Positions 1 to 6,984 of a stretch of 21,312 nt of DNA are shown here, in pieces. Under the pieces are notes generated by a model that saw only the letters and a list, made by a program, of their open reading frames with translations, had not been told where the DNA came from and searched no databases. The position numbers and the translations under genes are program-made. Source of the DNA: Sphingobacterium sp. UBA1575 (GTDB lineage: Bacteria > Bacteroidota > Bacteroidia > Sphingobacteriales > Sphingobacteriaceae); NCBI GenBank assembly GCA_002322865.1, contig DCOH01000046.1, positions 30,110-51,421 of the forward strand, in the 5' to 3' direction. Within the stretch, counting starts at the first letter, position 1. Every line of letters begins with the position of its first letter.

Positions 1-1434
1 ATCAAAACCTTCTTCAAAACCCATGATATTATCATATACCACAGCGTCCTTGGCTGCCTGTTCTACCGCTGGCATATCGACTTTATCCAATCCGAAGGCT
101 ATATTTCTGGCGATGGTATCTGAAAAAAGGAAAACCTGCTGCGGAACAAAACCAATCTGTTCGCGAAGGGAATCTATTTTAAGGGTTTGGATCTGATGTT
201 GATCGAATTTGATGGCTCCCTGGTCTACGTCATACATGCGAAGAAGGAGGTTGGCCAAGGTGGATTTCCCTGATCCCGTACGGCCAATAATGGCCATCGT
301 CTTTCCTGCGGGGATATGAAAACTGATGTTGTCGATAGCCTTGATTCCAGTATCTGGATAGGTGAACGATATATTGTCGACTTGAATGTCTCCGTTCAGA
401 TCGGCTTCGATATGTCCATCCTTGATCTCGGACTTGGTCAATAGGAATTCGTTGATGCGTTTTTGGGAGGCTGCTGCCCGTTGGAATAGGGAAGTTACCC
501 AGGCCAAAGACATGGCTGGAAAGGTCAATTGATTGACATAGATAATAAACTCGGCAATATTACCTGCTGATATGGTTCCTTTGTTCACTTCCAAACCACC
601 CACATATACGGTGATGATGGTACTGAAACCTACAAGGAAAATTATAAGGGGAAAGAAGATTGCCTGTACCTTCACCAGGTTCAGGTTGATGTTTTTGTAA
701 TTATCACTTTCCTTTTTAAAGTTTGCCATTTTATCGGCTTCTAGGGTATAGGTCTTGACCACACGGATGCCTGAAAAGGTTTCCTGTACAAAGGAAGATA
801 ATTGAGATAATTGCCTTTGTATGCGTTCGCTTCGTCTATTGATCACCTTATTGACAAAAAGGATGATCACGGAGATGATGGGAATAGGGATTAATGCATA
901 GGTGGCTAATGTAGCATTCACGCTATACATCGCATAAATGATCATAATGGAGAGGACCACAGTATTGATGGCATACATGATGGCTGGCCCCAAGTAATTC
1001 CTTACCTGGTTAACATCTTCTGTAGCACGGTTCATCAGGTCACCGGTATTGTTCCGGCGGTAAAATGCAAAATCCAATTGCTGGTAATGCTGGTAGATTT
1101 CGTTCTTGATGTCGTATTCGATATGCCTAGAGGTCAGGATCAAAGTTTGGCGCATCATGAATAAGAATATCCCCCTTATAATGGATAAAATCAGTACCAC
1201 TGCACCAAAAAAGAGGAGGCTATTACCAAAAATACGATAGATGAGATCCTGTCTGTCGAAACCATCATATAACCTATACATATCGATGTTTTCCTTAACC
1301 AGGTCAAAAGCCTCGCGGATGACCTGTGCCGGAAGAATTCCAAAATAGTTGGAGAAAATTACGAAAATCACCCCTGGGATAATTTTCCAGCGATATTTAT
1401 AGAAAAACTTGTTTAGGTATGACAGTTCCTTCAT
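1..1434 (-). CDS. ABC exporter half-transporter, permease-ATPase fusion (C-terminus cut by window edge)
   Basis: The open frame runs from ATG at 1434 leftwards through 478 codons to position 1 without a stop, so only the last part of the nucleotide-binding domain is missing; full family members are about 580-600 residues. The N-terminal two thirds is a type I exporter membrane domain with hydrophobic spans near residues 18-36, 70-93, 150-170, 175-195 and 258-280. The ATPase domain begins near 350 and shows Walker A GRTGSGKST at 384-392 and a Q-loop (FVPQQVFLFSD) with Gln432. The ABC signature and Walker B lie outside the window. Such proteins form homo- or heterodimers in the inner membrane and use ATP to export lipids (MsbA-like) or drugs; the substrate cannot be told here. 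It is divergent from the dehydrogenase gene across a 149-nt spacer. ATG at 1434 is chosen because it precedes a short cytoplasmic N-terminus and the first membrane span. Confidence 0.93.
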   Translation of the reverse strand, partial: MKELSYLNKFFYKYRWKIIPGVIFVIFSNYFGILPAQVIREAFDLVKENIDMYRLYDGFDRQDLIYRIFGNSLLFFGAVVLILSIIRGIFLFMMRQTLILTSRHIEYDIKNEIYQHYQQLDFAFYRRNNTGDLMNRATEDVNQVRNYLGPAIMYAINTVVLSIMIIYAMYSVNATLATYALIPIPIISVIILFVNKVINRRSERIQRQLSQLSSFVQETFSGIRVVKTYTLEADKMANFKKESDNYKNINLNLVKVQAIFFPLIIFLVGFSTIITVYVGGLEVNKGTISAGNIAEFIIYVNQLTFPAMSLAWVTSLFQRAAASQKRINEFLLTKSEIKDGHIEADLNGDIQVDNISFTYPDTGIKAIDNISFHIPAGKTMAIIGRTGSGKSTLANLLLRMYDVDQGAIKFDQHQIQTLKIDSLREQIGFVPQQVFLFSDTIARNIAFGLDKVDMPAVEQAAKDAVVYDNIMGFEEGFD

Positions 1435-1525
1435 TGAAGCAAAAATAGGTTATAATTTTAAATATCTACTGTTGATTTATCGGCTATCTGTCATGAATTA
1501 ATACTTTTATTAATATTTTTTGCCA

Positions 1526-1559
1526 TTTCGCCGAAGAAATAAATAATTTGCTAATTTTG
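1526..1559 (+). promoter_or_regulatory. Candidate Bacteroidota sigma-A promoter for the dehydrogenase gene
   Basis: TAATTTTG at 1552-1559 matches the Bacteroidota -7 consensus TAnnTTTG exactly. A weak -33-like TTTCG lies at 1526-1530, about 21 nt upstream; a better TTTG at 1519-1522 is too far away. A start site near 1566 would leave a leader of about 18 nt before ATG 1584. The region is AT-rich, so a chance match is possible. Confidence 0.45.
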
Positions 1560-1583
1560 TAGCTGTAAATTTTTATAAATTTT

Positions 1584-2654
1584 ATGGATAAGGAATCTAC
1601 CTCGCTATTTGATTTGATGCGTGTGTCTGATCATCAGAACATTTTCATTTGTAATGATAAAGAAGTTGGCTTGAAAGCCATTGTGGCTATTCATGACACC
1701 ACACTAGGCCCAGCCATTGGCGGTGTCCGCATGTTGCCGTACGAAACAGAGGCAGATGCCATCGAAGACGCATTACGTCTATCTAAAGCTATTTCCTATA
1801 AAGCATCTTTAGCTGGGTTGAACCTTGGAGGTGGATCTGCGATTATTATTGGTAATAATCGTACCGAGAAATCCGAAGTGTTGATGCGCCGTTTCGGTCG
1901 TTTCATCAACGGATTGAATGGTAATTTCATTGCATCTTCCGATGTAGGTACTACCCAAAAAGATTTGGAATATATCTACGCTGAAACCAATTATGTAGCG
2001 GGATTGCCAACATCCTTAAATGGGGCGGGTGATACCACAGTATTTGCGGCAAAGGGTGTTTATTACGGTATTAAAGCAGCTATCAAGGAGCTTTATGGTG
2101 ATGATAACCTGGCAGGTAGAAAGATTGCTGTACAAGGAGTAGGAAGCGTAGGTGAACATTTGGTTTCCCTATTGCGTGCTGAAAACGCCCGTGTATATGT
2201 TTCGGATATGACCGAAGAGCGCAAGATGAAGATTGCTGCTAAATACAAAGCAGAGCCGATTACCTATTCAACCAGCTTTGAATTGGACGCTGATGTCTAT
2301 GCACCATGTGCATTGGGAGGTACGGTTAATCCGGATACCGTTCCACGCATGCGTTGTAAAATCATTGCGGGTTCTGCTAATAATCAATTGCTGGAAGAGG
2401 ATCGTACATTGGAGTTATTGAAAGAGAATAACATCCTTTATACGCCGGATTTCTTGATCAATGCCGGTGCATTGATCTCTTGTTTCTCTGAATTGGAAGG
2501 ATACGGTGCAGACCGTACCGATCACTTGATCCGTTATATCTATACGATGACACGTCACGTGATCCAAAAGGCCAAAGAAGAGAATATCTCTACGCATCAA
2601 GCAGCGAAAGAGCTAGCTGAAAAGCGTATTCAGGATATGAAAAAATTAAAATAA
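1584..2654 (+). CDS. Leu/Glu/Phe/Val dehydrogenase family protein lacking the catalytic lysine
   Basis: The 356-residue protein aligns along its length with leucine dehydrogenases, which reversibly deaminate branched-chain amino acids using NAD+. The N-terminal substrate domain has the expected GPAIGG block (42-47), SYK with Lys73 (equivalent of Lys68 in the Bacillus enzyme), and SDVGT with Asp120. The Rossmann domain carries GVGSVG at 185-190, followed by family blocks APCALGG and IAGSANNQL. Two departures stand out. The glycine-rich motif reads LGGGSAIIIG, so Ser85 sits where the catalytic lysine (Lys80 of Bacillus LeuDH, twelve residues after Lys68) belongs. The usual GNPSPVTAYG reads GDTTVFAAKG (149-158). 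The fold is clear, but normal deamination is doubtful; it may be a lineage-specific paralogue with another role. It precedes nusB by 48 nt. Confidence 0.88.
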   Translation: MDKESTSLFDLMRVSDHQNIFICNDKEVGLKAIVAIHDTTLGPAIGGVRMLPYETEADAIEDALRLSKAISYKASLAGLNLGGGSAIIIGNNRTEKSEVLMRRFGRFINGLNGNFIASSDVGTTQKDLEYIYAETNYVAGLPTSLNGAGDTTVFAAKGVYYGIKAAIKELYGDDNLAGRKIAVQGVGSVGEHLVSLLRAENARVYVSDMTEERKMKIAAKYKAEPITYSTSFELDADVYAPCALGGTVNPDTVPRMRCKIIAGSANNQLLEEDRTLELLKENNILYTPDFLINAGALISCFSELEGYGADRTDHLIRYIYTMTRHVIQKAKEENISTHQAAKELAEKRIQDMKKLK

Positions 2655-2702
2655 GATAGTATAATTTCGTTCTTTATTACCAATCGTTCTTTTTAAATTA
2701 TT

Positions 2703-3653
2703 ATGCTAAATAGAAGACACCTACGCGTAAAGGTCATGCAGACGCTGTATGCCTACAGCTTGTCGGAAGACAAGAGTATCGTCAATTTTGAAAAAGGTTT
2801 GCTCAAAAATGTCGAAGAAGTTGATGAGATGTATATCTGGACACTGAATCTTTTGGATGAAGTGGCAGAATATGTTTTGGTCGACGTGGAAGGCATTGCC
2901 AATAAATGGATCCCTTCGGATAAGGATAAAACCTATTCATCTACCAAGTTGAACAACAATACCTTCATTGATTCCCTACGTCAGAATAGAGAATATCTGG
3001 AGAAAGTAAAACGTTATAAGGTCGACTGGAGCTATGATCCAGAGATTGTGCGTTCCATCTATTCCCAATTGAAGGATTCGGCAGAATACCTGGCTTACTT
3101 GGAGTTGGAGGATCGTTCCATTGCCGTGGAGAAGGATATCATCAAATATATCTTCAAGAAGATCATTTTGAAATCTCCGGATATTGAGCAGGCATTGGAT
3201 GAGCGTTTCATCAACTGGCAGGTCGATAAAGAGGTGTTGCAGGCGATGATCGCCAAAACATTCAAGAATTTCAGCAGTGAGGTTCCGGCGAAGAACAAAT
3301 TGGCAGATCTTACCCCAAGCTGGATCGAGGACAAGGATTTTATTCTAGACCTATTGAAGCTTTCAGTAAAATATGCCAACGAATACCAAGAGATGATCGC
3401 TGGAAAAACCAAAAACTGGGAGTCTGATCGTATTGCTTTGATCGATAACCTGCTGATGCGCATGGCGATTACCGAATTGATCAACTTCCCAACTATTCCC
3501 GTGAAGGTGACGATCAACGAATATATTGAATTATCCAAGTCTTTTAGTACCTTGAAAAGTAGCACCTTTATCAATGGTATATTAGATAAAATCTTAGCAG
3601 ATCTTAACGCCCAACGTCGTATCAAGAAAGAGGGTAGAGGTCTGATCGCTTAA
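2703..3653 (+). CDS. nusB: Transcription antitermination factor NusB, long Bacteroidota form
   Basis: NusB binds boxA RNA together with NusE (ribosomal protein S10) to promote antitermination in rRNA operons. The N-terminus LNRRHLRVKVMQTLYAYS (residues 2-19) is the typical arginine-rich start of the family. The conserved C-terminal core is at about 239-300: WESDRIALIDNLLMRMAI, then VKVTINEYIELSK and STFINGILDKIL. At 316 residues it is over twice the length of E. coli NusB (139); the extra is a charged helical insert at roughly 25-200, usual for Bacteroidota NusB. It starts 48 nt after the dehydrogenase gene and its stop is 10 nt before the DUF1573 gene, so it is probably co-transcribed with the downstream genes. 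Confidence 0.93.
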   Translation: MLNRRHLRVKVMQTLYAYSLSEDKSIVNFEKGLLKNVEEVDEMYIWTLNLLDEVAEYVLVDVEGIANKWIPSDKDKTYSSTKLNNNTFIDSLRQNREYLEKVKRYKVDWSYDPEIVRSIYSQLKDSAEYLAYLELEDRSIAVEKDIIKYIFKKIILKSPDIEQALDERFINWQVDKEVLQAMIAKTFKNFSSEVPAKNKLADLTPSWIEDKDFILDLLKLSVKYANEYQEMIAGKTKNWESDRIALIDNLLMRMAITELINFPTIPVKVTINEYIELSKSFSTLKSSTFINGILDKILADLNAQRRIKKEGRGLIA

Positions 3654-3663
3654 AAGCAAACTT

Positions 3664-4107
3664 ATGAAAAAATTACTTTTACCCTTAGCTGCCCTGGTAT
3701 TCATGGCATCTTGTAATAACGCCCCAAAAAATGAGGCATCAGAACCAAGTACTACAACTGAAACTTCGGCGGCCAATGCAAATGAAGGAATTGGCATAAT
3801 TAAGTTCCAGGATGCTGCTTTTGATTTTGGATCCATCAAAGAAGGTGAAGTGGTAAAACACGATTTCATCTTTACCAATACAGGTAATGCTCCAGTAATT
3901 TTGGCGCAGGTATCGGCCAGTTGTGGTTGTACCACACCGAAATATACTTCTGAGCCGGTTCTTCCAGGTAAAGAAGGGGTGATCACGGTTGAGTTCAATA
4001 GTGAGAACCAAGTCGGTCAACAACAGAAAATCATTACGGTTGCTTCCAATGCAGAGTCTAATATCATGACCGTGCAATTGAAAGGAACAGTAAACCCTAA
4101 ATCATAA
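3664..4107 (+). CDS. DUF1573 domain lipoprotein
   Basis: A 147-residue lipoprotein. The signal peptide ends in the lipobox FMASC with acylated Cys17, followed by a Ser/Thr/Ala/Glu-rich linker to about residue 44. The rest is a single immunoglobulin-like DUF1573 domain with the hallmark blocks FDFGSIKEG, FIFTNTGNAPV and the cysteine motif SCGCTTP, ending in VQLKGTV. The biochemical role of the family is unknown. The residues after the lipidated cysteine (NNAPKN) lack the early acidic pair seen in the accessory lipoproteins of this window, so a periplasm-facing location is more likely. It lies 10 nt after nusB and 23 nt before yajC. Confidence 0.9.
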   Translation: MKKLLLPLAALVFMASCNNAPKNEASEPSTTTETSAANANEGIGIIKFQDAAFDFGSIKEGEVVKHDFIFTNTGNAPVILAQVSASCGCTTPKYTSEPVLPGKEGVITVEFNSENQVGQQQKIITVASNAESNIMTVQLKGTVNPKS

Positions 4108-4130
4108 TAAATCAATAAAAATAAATATAT

Positions 4131-4448
4131 ATGATCTCTACAATTTTATTGCAAGCAGCAACAGGTGGTGGTATGATGCAGTTTCTTCCCATGATCTTAA
4201 TCGTCGTGGTTTTTTACTTCTTCATGATCAGACCTCAAATGAAGAAACAAAAAGAACATAAAAAATACATTGAGGAAATTGGTGTTAATTCAAGAGTAGT
4301 TACTACAGCGGGTATCCACGGAAGAATCGTTGAAGTTAGCGAAAAAACCTTTTTGGTTGATGTAGGTTCTGGTGTGAAGATTCGTTTTGATAAATCTGCC
4401 ATTTCTTTGGAGGCTTCTAAAGCCTTAAATCAAGAAAAAACAGCTTAA
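4131..4448 (+). CDS. yajC: Sec translocon accessory subunit YajC
   Basis: YajC is a small inner-membrane protein that associates with SecDF and the SecYEG protein-export channel. This 105-residue product has the family layout: a short periplasmic N-terminus with a Gly-rich turn, one membrane span at about 15-33 (FLPMILIVVVFYFFMI), the signature RPQMKKQKEHKKY right after it, and a small cytoplasmic beta domain with TTAGIHGRIVEV and VDVGSGVKIRFDKSAI. It is the last gene of the rightward block and is followed 19 nt later by a strong hairpin terminator. Confidence 0.96.
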   Translation: MISTILLQAATGGGMMQFLPMILIVVVFYFFMIRPQMKKQKEHKKYIEEIGVNSRVVTTAGIHGRIVEVSEKTFLVDVGSGVKIRFDKSAISLEASKALNQEKTA

Positions 4449-4467
4449 TTTTTTTTAAGCCTTAGAC

Positions 4468-4504
4468 ATAAAAAAGCCATGTAGAATTTACATGGCTTTT
4501 TTAT
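4468..4504. terminator. Bidirectional Rho-independent terminator between yajC and the leftward cluster
   Basis: A perfect 16-bp inverted repeat (arms 4468-4483 and 4489-4504, core AGCCATGTA/TACATGGCT) closes a 5-nt loop GAATT. The A6 and T6 tracts at the stem ends give a U-run on either strand. It lies between two convergent genes (yajC ends 4448; the discoidin lipoprotein gene ends at 4518) and should stop both transcripts. Confidence 0.9.
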
Positions 4505-4517
4505 TTGGATGAAATCC

Positions 4518-5567
4518 TTATTGAGGAATCTGAAGGAGTCTTAGCTCACACATCTGGAAGTTTGTACCACTCCGTAATTGCAGTATAGAGAACTTATAGT
4601 ACTTATACGCTGTGCTATTATTGAAGGTAAATGTTCTAGATAGGTATCGCGAAGGGAACTCTTCATTGCTGCGGTGATCGATCTCTTTCCAGGTAGTACC
4701 ATCGTTTGATCCTTCGACTTTCCATTCTTTAGGATCCCTTTCTTGGGCATCATTACCCGAGGTCATCCGGTAACCATTGATAATCTGTGGTACATAATAT
4801 TCAAATTGCCAGGTCAGGTTGTTCCCCACTCCACCAATAAACACTTTGGTGTTTGTATTGTTGTCGATCATTTTCTTGGAACCTTCATTGGCATCAGGTC
4901 CTCCACTGTTATCATGCGAAATGGTAAAGATGTTGTCGAAATTCGTCAAATCTTTGATCTGCCCGGTTTCCGATAAAAGAAACTCGATCGTGGCTTTGGA
5001 TTTTTTCGGAGTAATAACCGTTAGGAATATCCGCTTGAATTCACCCGGGGCAAATGACAGGTTTGCTGTTTTCTCCGTGGAGAAGATAACAAATTGGGAG
5101 GAAGAAACCGCGTGTGTCCAAGAGGCGGACTGAATGTCCATGCTGGTTTCAAAAGCAAGATCCATTTTTCGATTGGGAAGTGCCGTTGTGGATACCTTTA
5201 TATAGGATGAAGGATTGATTTTGATAGTTTCCTCCCGTTGCGCCCAATATCCTTCCCCGTTTAATACGACCATTTTTACCTTATAAGTTCCGGTATTCAG
5301 AAACGTATGGGTAGGGGATAGTTCGGATGATGTGCTATCATCCGCAAAATCCCAACGGACCTCCTTAAAATTGCTGGATTTATTATCAAATTTATAGGTA
5401 AAGGGATCTTTAGGATCTGCCACAGCGAAATTAAACGCGGCAGCAGGTTTTTCCTCCAATCCATCTACTGGAGAATTGTCGATTACATCCTCTCGGGTGC
5501 AGCCCATGCTGATTGCGATAAGCATCAGCAGAAGGGCATATGTCGATTTTAATAGTTTTGTTTTCAT
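4518..5567 (-). CDS. PKD + discoidin (F5/8 type C) domain surface lipoprotein
   Basis: A 349-residue lipoprotein with lipobox ISMGC (Cys23) followed by TREDVID. A PKD-like beta-sandwich spans about 40-118 and shows the family blocks WDFADDS (72-78) and LSPTHTFLNTGTYKVKM. A middle beta-rich region (120-205) is not recognised. The C-terminal third (about 212-347) is a discoidin/F5/8 type C domain of a form seen two more times in this cluster: NSGGPDANEGS, then IDNNTNTK, MTSGNDAQERDP, EGSNDGTTWKEID and EEFPSR. Discoidin domains usually bind carbohydrate, and PKD domains act as spacers or weak polysaccharide binders. No catalytic motif is seen. It is the last gene of the leftward run, 21 nt after the DUF1735-like gene, and the terminator follows immediately. 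Likely role: ligand binding at the cell surface. Confidence 0.85.
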   Translation of the reverse strand: MKTKLLKSTYALLLMLIAISMGCTREDVIDNSPVDGLEEKPAAAFNFAVADPKDPFTYKFDNKSSNFKEVRWDFADDSTSSELSPTHTFLNTGTYKVKMVVLNGEGYWAQREETIKINPSSYIKVSTTALPNRKMDLAFETSMDIQSASWTHAVSSSQFVIFSTEKTANLSFAPGEFKRIFLTVITPKKSKATIEFLLSETGQIKDLTNFDNIFTISHDNSGGPDANEGSKKMIDNNTNTKVFIGGVGNNLTWQFEYYVPQIINGYRMTSGNDAQERDPKEWKVEGSNDGTTWKEIDHRSNEEFPSRYLSRTFTFNNSTAYKYYKFSILQLRSGTNFQMCELRLLQIPQ

Positions 5568-5588
5568 AATATGGAATCATTTAGTTGG

Positions 5589-6974
5589 CTATGGAATTCG
5601 GATCATTCTCCACTCGGAAGCTTGGAACAAACTGGAACCCACATTGGACGTAATATTCAAACGGTAGTGAGTATATGCTTTTGGTAGATCAATATCAAAC
5701 CTACGTGTCAAGTTTCGCGAGCCAAACACCTGTGCGCTTCTTGAATCGATCGTGATCCAATTTACCCCATCGTTGGAGGCTTCCAAATGCCAAGCATTCG
5801 GATCCCTGTCTGAAGCATCATTTCCGGATGTCAAGGTATAAGAACCGATCTTTTGTGGGGTGCTAAATACCAGTTTCGCTTGAAGGTCTCCAACAAAACT
5901 GCTAACCAGCCATTTTGAATTATAGTTTCGGTCTATGAATTTTAAAGATCCTTCGCCGGCATTTGGTCCACCCGAGTTATCCTTATTTACACTGAATACC
6001 CCTTGGTTGGTCACATCGACCTCAATGACATTCTCCGAATCAATCAACAAGATAGTATAGCTTTTTGCAGGGTTGATCACATGAAGGGAAGAACTGGTCA
6101 TTTTCACCATGATCGCCAATTGTTTATTCACATTTGCGGATATCACCGACCAAGGAATATCCACATTGAAATTTGCGGTTCTTGCATTGCTGGCTACCTG
6201 TACCTTAGATGGCATGCTGAACTGCCCTGCCTGCAAGGCAACCGTATTCGCTGGCAAAATACCAGATTGTACCAATTTTGCAATGGTATCCGTGGAGGTC
6301 GCTAGGTTCACAGTAAAAGTAGGGCCAGGAAAACTAGCCAGTGTGATTCCTATTGGGATGGACATCCCCGAAGAGGCACTTTCATAATTCGTTTGGTTTT
6401 TCGCAACCAATACTTTCCCAGCACCGTTGGTAAAGGAAATATAATGGATATCATCCAATACCAACAGATCCACTGTATTCAAAATGATCACCCCATTAGT
6501 TTTTGTAGGATCAATGTTATTTCCCTTTCCAACCTCTGTGATCTTGTAGCCGATCACAATATTTTTTCCGAAATATTTTTCTACCTCGGTTCGGGTAATC
6601 TTGATTTCGAATTTGCTGGAATCAGCCCCGAAGTTTACTTTGATGGCATTGGGCAACATGATCGACTCTGCCGCCACTGCCACGTAATCGGAACCAAGAT
6701 TCCCATCGGCAATATGCTTAAGAGCGGCTTCCTGATTGACACCAAGCGCTACTTCAAATGCTTTAGCGGCAGGTTTGGAAAGCTTAATACTTACCGGTAC
6801 AACCACTTGCTCGTTTGTTTTTAATACCTGACCGGCTATACTACCTGTTCCAACTGTTGTCGGATTATTCTGGGTAGATTCAAACTCCTTTAGGTCTTCT
6901 CGAGAACAGGCAGAAAATGCCATAGCTGCAACGAAAAGATAGGAGAGATAGAGAAGATTAATTTTCTTTTTCAT
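5589..6974 (-). CDS. DUF1735-like + discoidin domain surface lipoprotein
   Basis: Translation is taken from ATG 6974 (461 residues) rather than the in-frame ATG at 7010, because it places a normal lipoprotein signal directly at the N-terminus (MKKKINLLYL, lipobox FSAC, Cys23) and avoids overlap with the upstream gene (10-nt gap). After CSREDLKEF come two beta-sandwich repeats at about 45-170 and 178-312, each with the pattern of the DUF1735/BT_3987 N-terminal domain common in Bacteroidota glycan loci (VVVPVSIKLSKPAAKAFEV; later SIPIGITLASFPGPTFTV). A discoidin domain follows at about 326-461 (NSGGPNAGEGS, LTSGNDASDRDP, ASNDGVNWITID). There is no hydrolase motif. The architecture suggests a surface glycan-binding protein of the SusE/F or SGBP kind, with DUF1735 repeats as spacers. 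The DUF assignment is from memory of the family pattern. Confidence 0.82.
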   Translation of the reverse strand: MKKKINLLYLSYLFVAAMAFSACSREDLKEFESTQNNPTTVGTGSIAGQVLKTNEQVVVPVSIKLSKPAAKAFEVALGVNQEAALKHIADGNLGSDYVAVAAESIMLPNAIKVNFGADSSKFEIKITRTEVEKYFGKNIVIGYKITEVGKGNNIDPTKTNGVIILNTVDLLVLDDIHYISFTNGAGKVLVAKNQTNYESASSGMSIPIGITLASFPGPTFTVNLATSTDTIAKLVQSGILPANTVALQAGQFSMPSKVQVASNARTANFNVDIPWSVISANVNKQLAIMVKMTSSSLHVINPAKSYTILLIDSENVIEVDVTNQGVFSVNKDNSGGPNAGEGSLKFIDRNYNSKWLVSSFVGDLQAKLVFSTPQKIGSYTLTSGNDASDRDPNAWHLEASNDGVNWITIDSRSAQVFGSRNLTRRFDIDLPKAYTHYRLNITSNVGSSLFQASEWRMIRIP

Positions 6975-6984
6975 ACGGCATTTC

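Noticed and set aside
1440..1447. Perfect TAnnTTTG match on the minus strand (CAAAAATA on +) upstream of the ABC transporter gene
   Set aside because: It lies only 5 nt before the ATG at 1434, so transcription would begin at or inside the start codon, and no -33 element is visible. Probably chance in AT-rich DNA.
3095..3625. 176-codon open frame antisense to nusB
   Set aside because: Shadow of nusB: no recognisable domain, and the sense frame has strong family motifs.
4444..4459. CTTAA / TTAAG inverted repeat around a T8 tract right after yajC
   Set aside because: The stem is only 5 A/T-rich base pairs; the strong hairpin at 4468-4504 explains termination.
6393..6824. 143-codon + strand open frame inside the DUF1735-like gene (similar frames at 7295-7690, 7609-7983 and 20370-20756)
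   Set aside because: These are antisense to well-supported lipoprotein or SusC genes, and their low-complexity translations show no family pattern.
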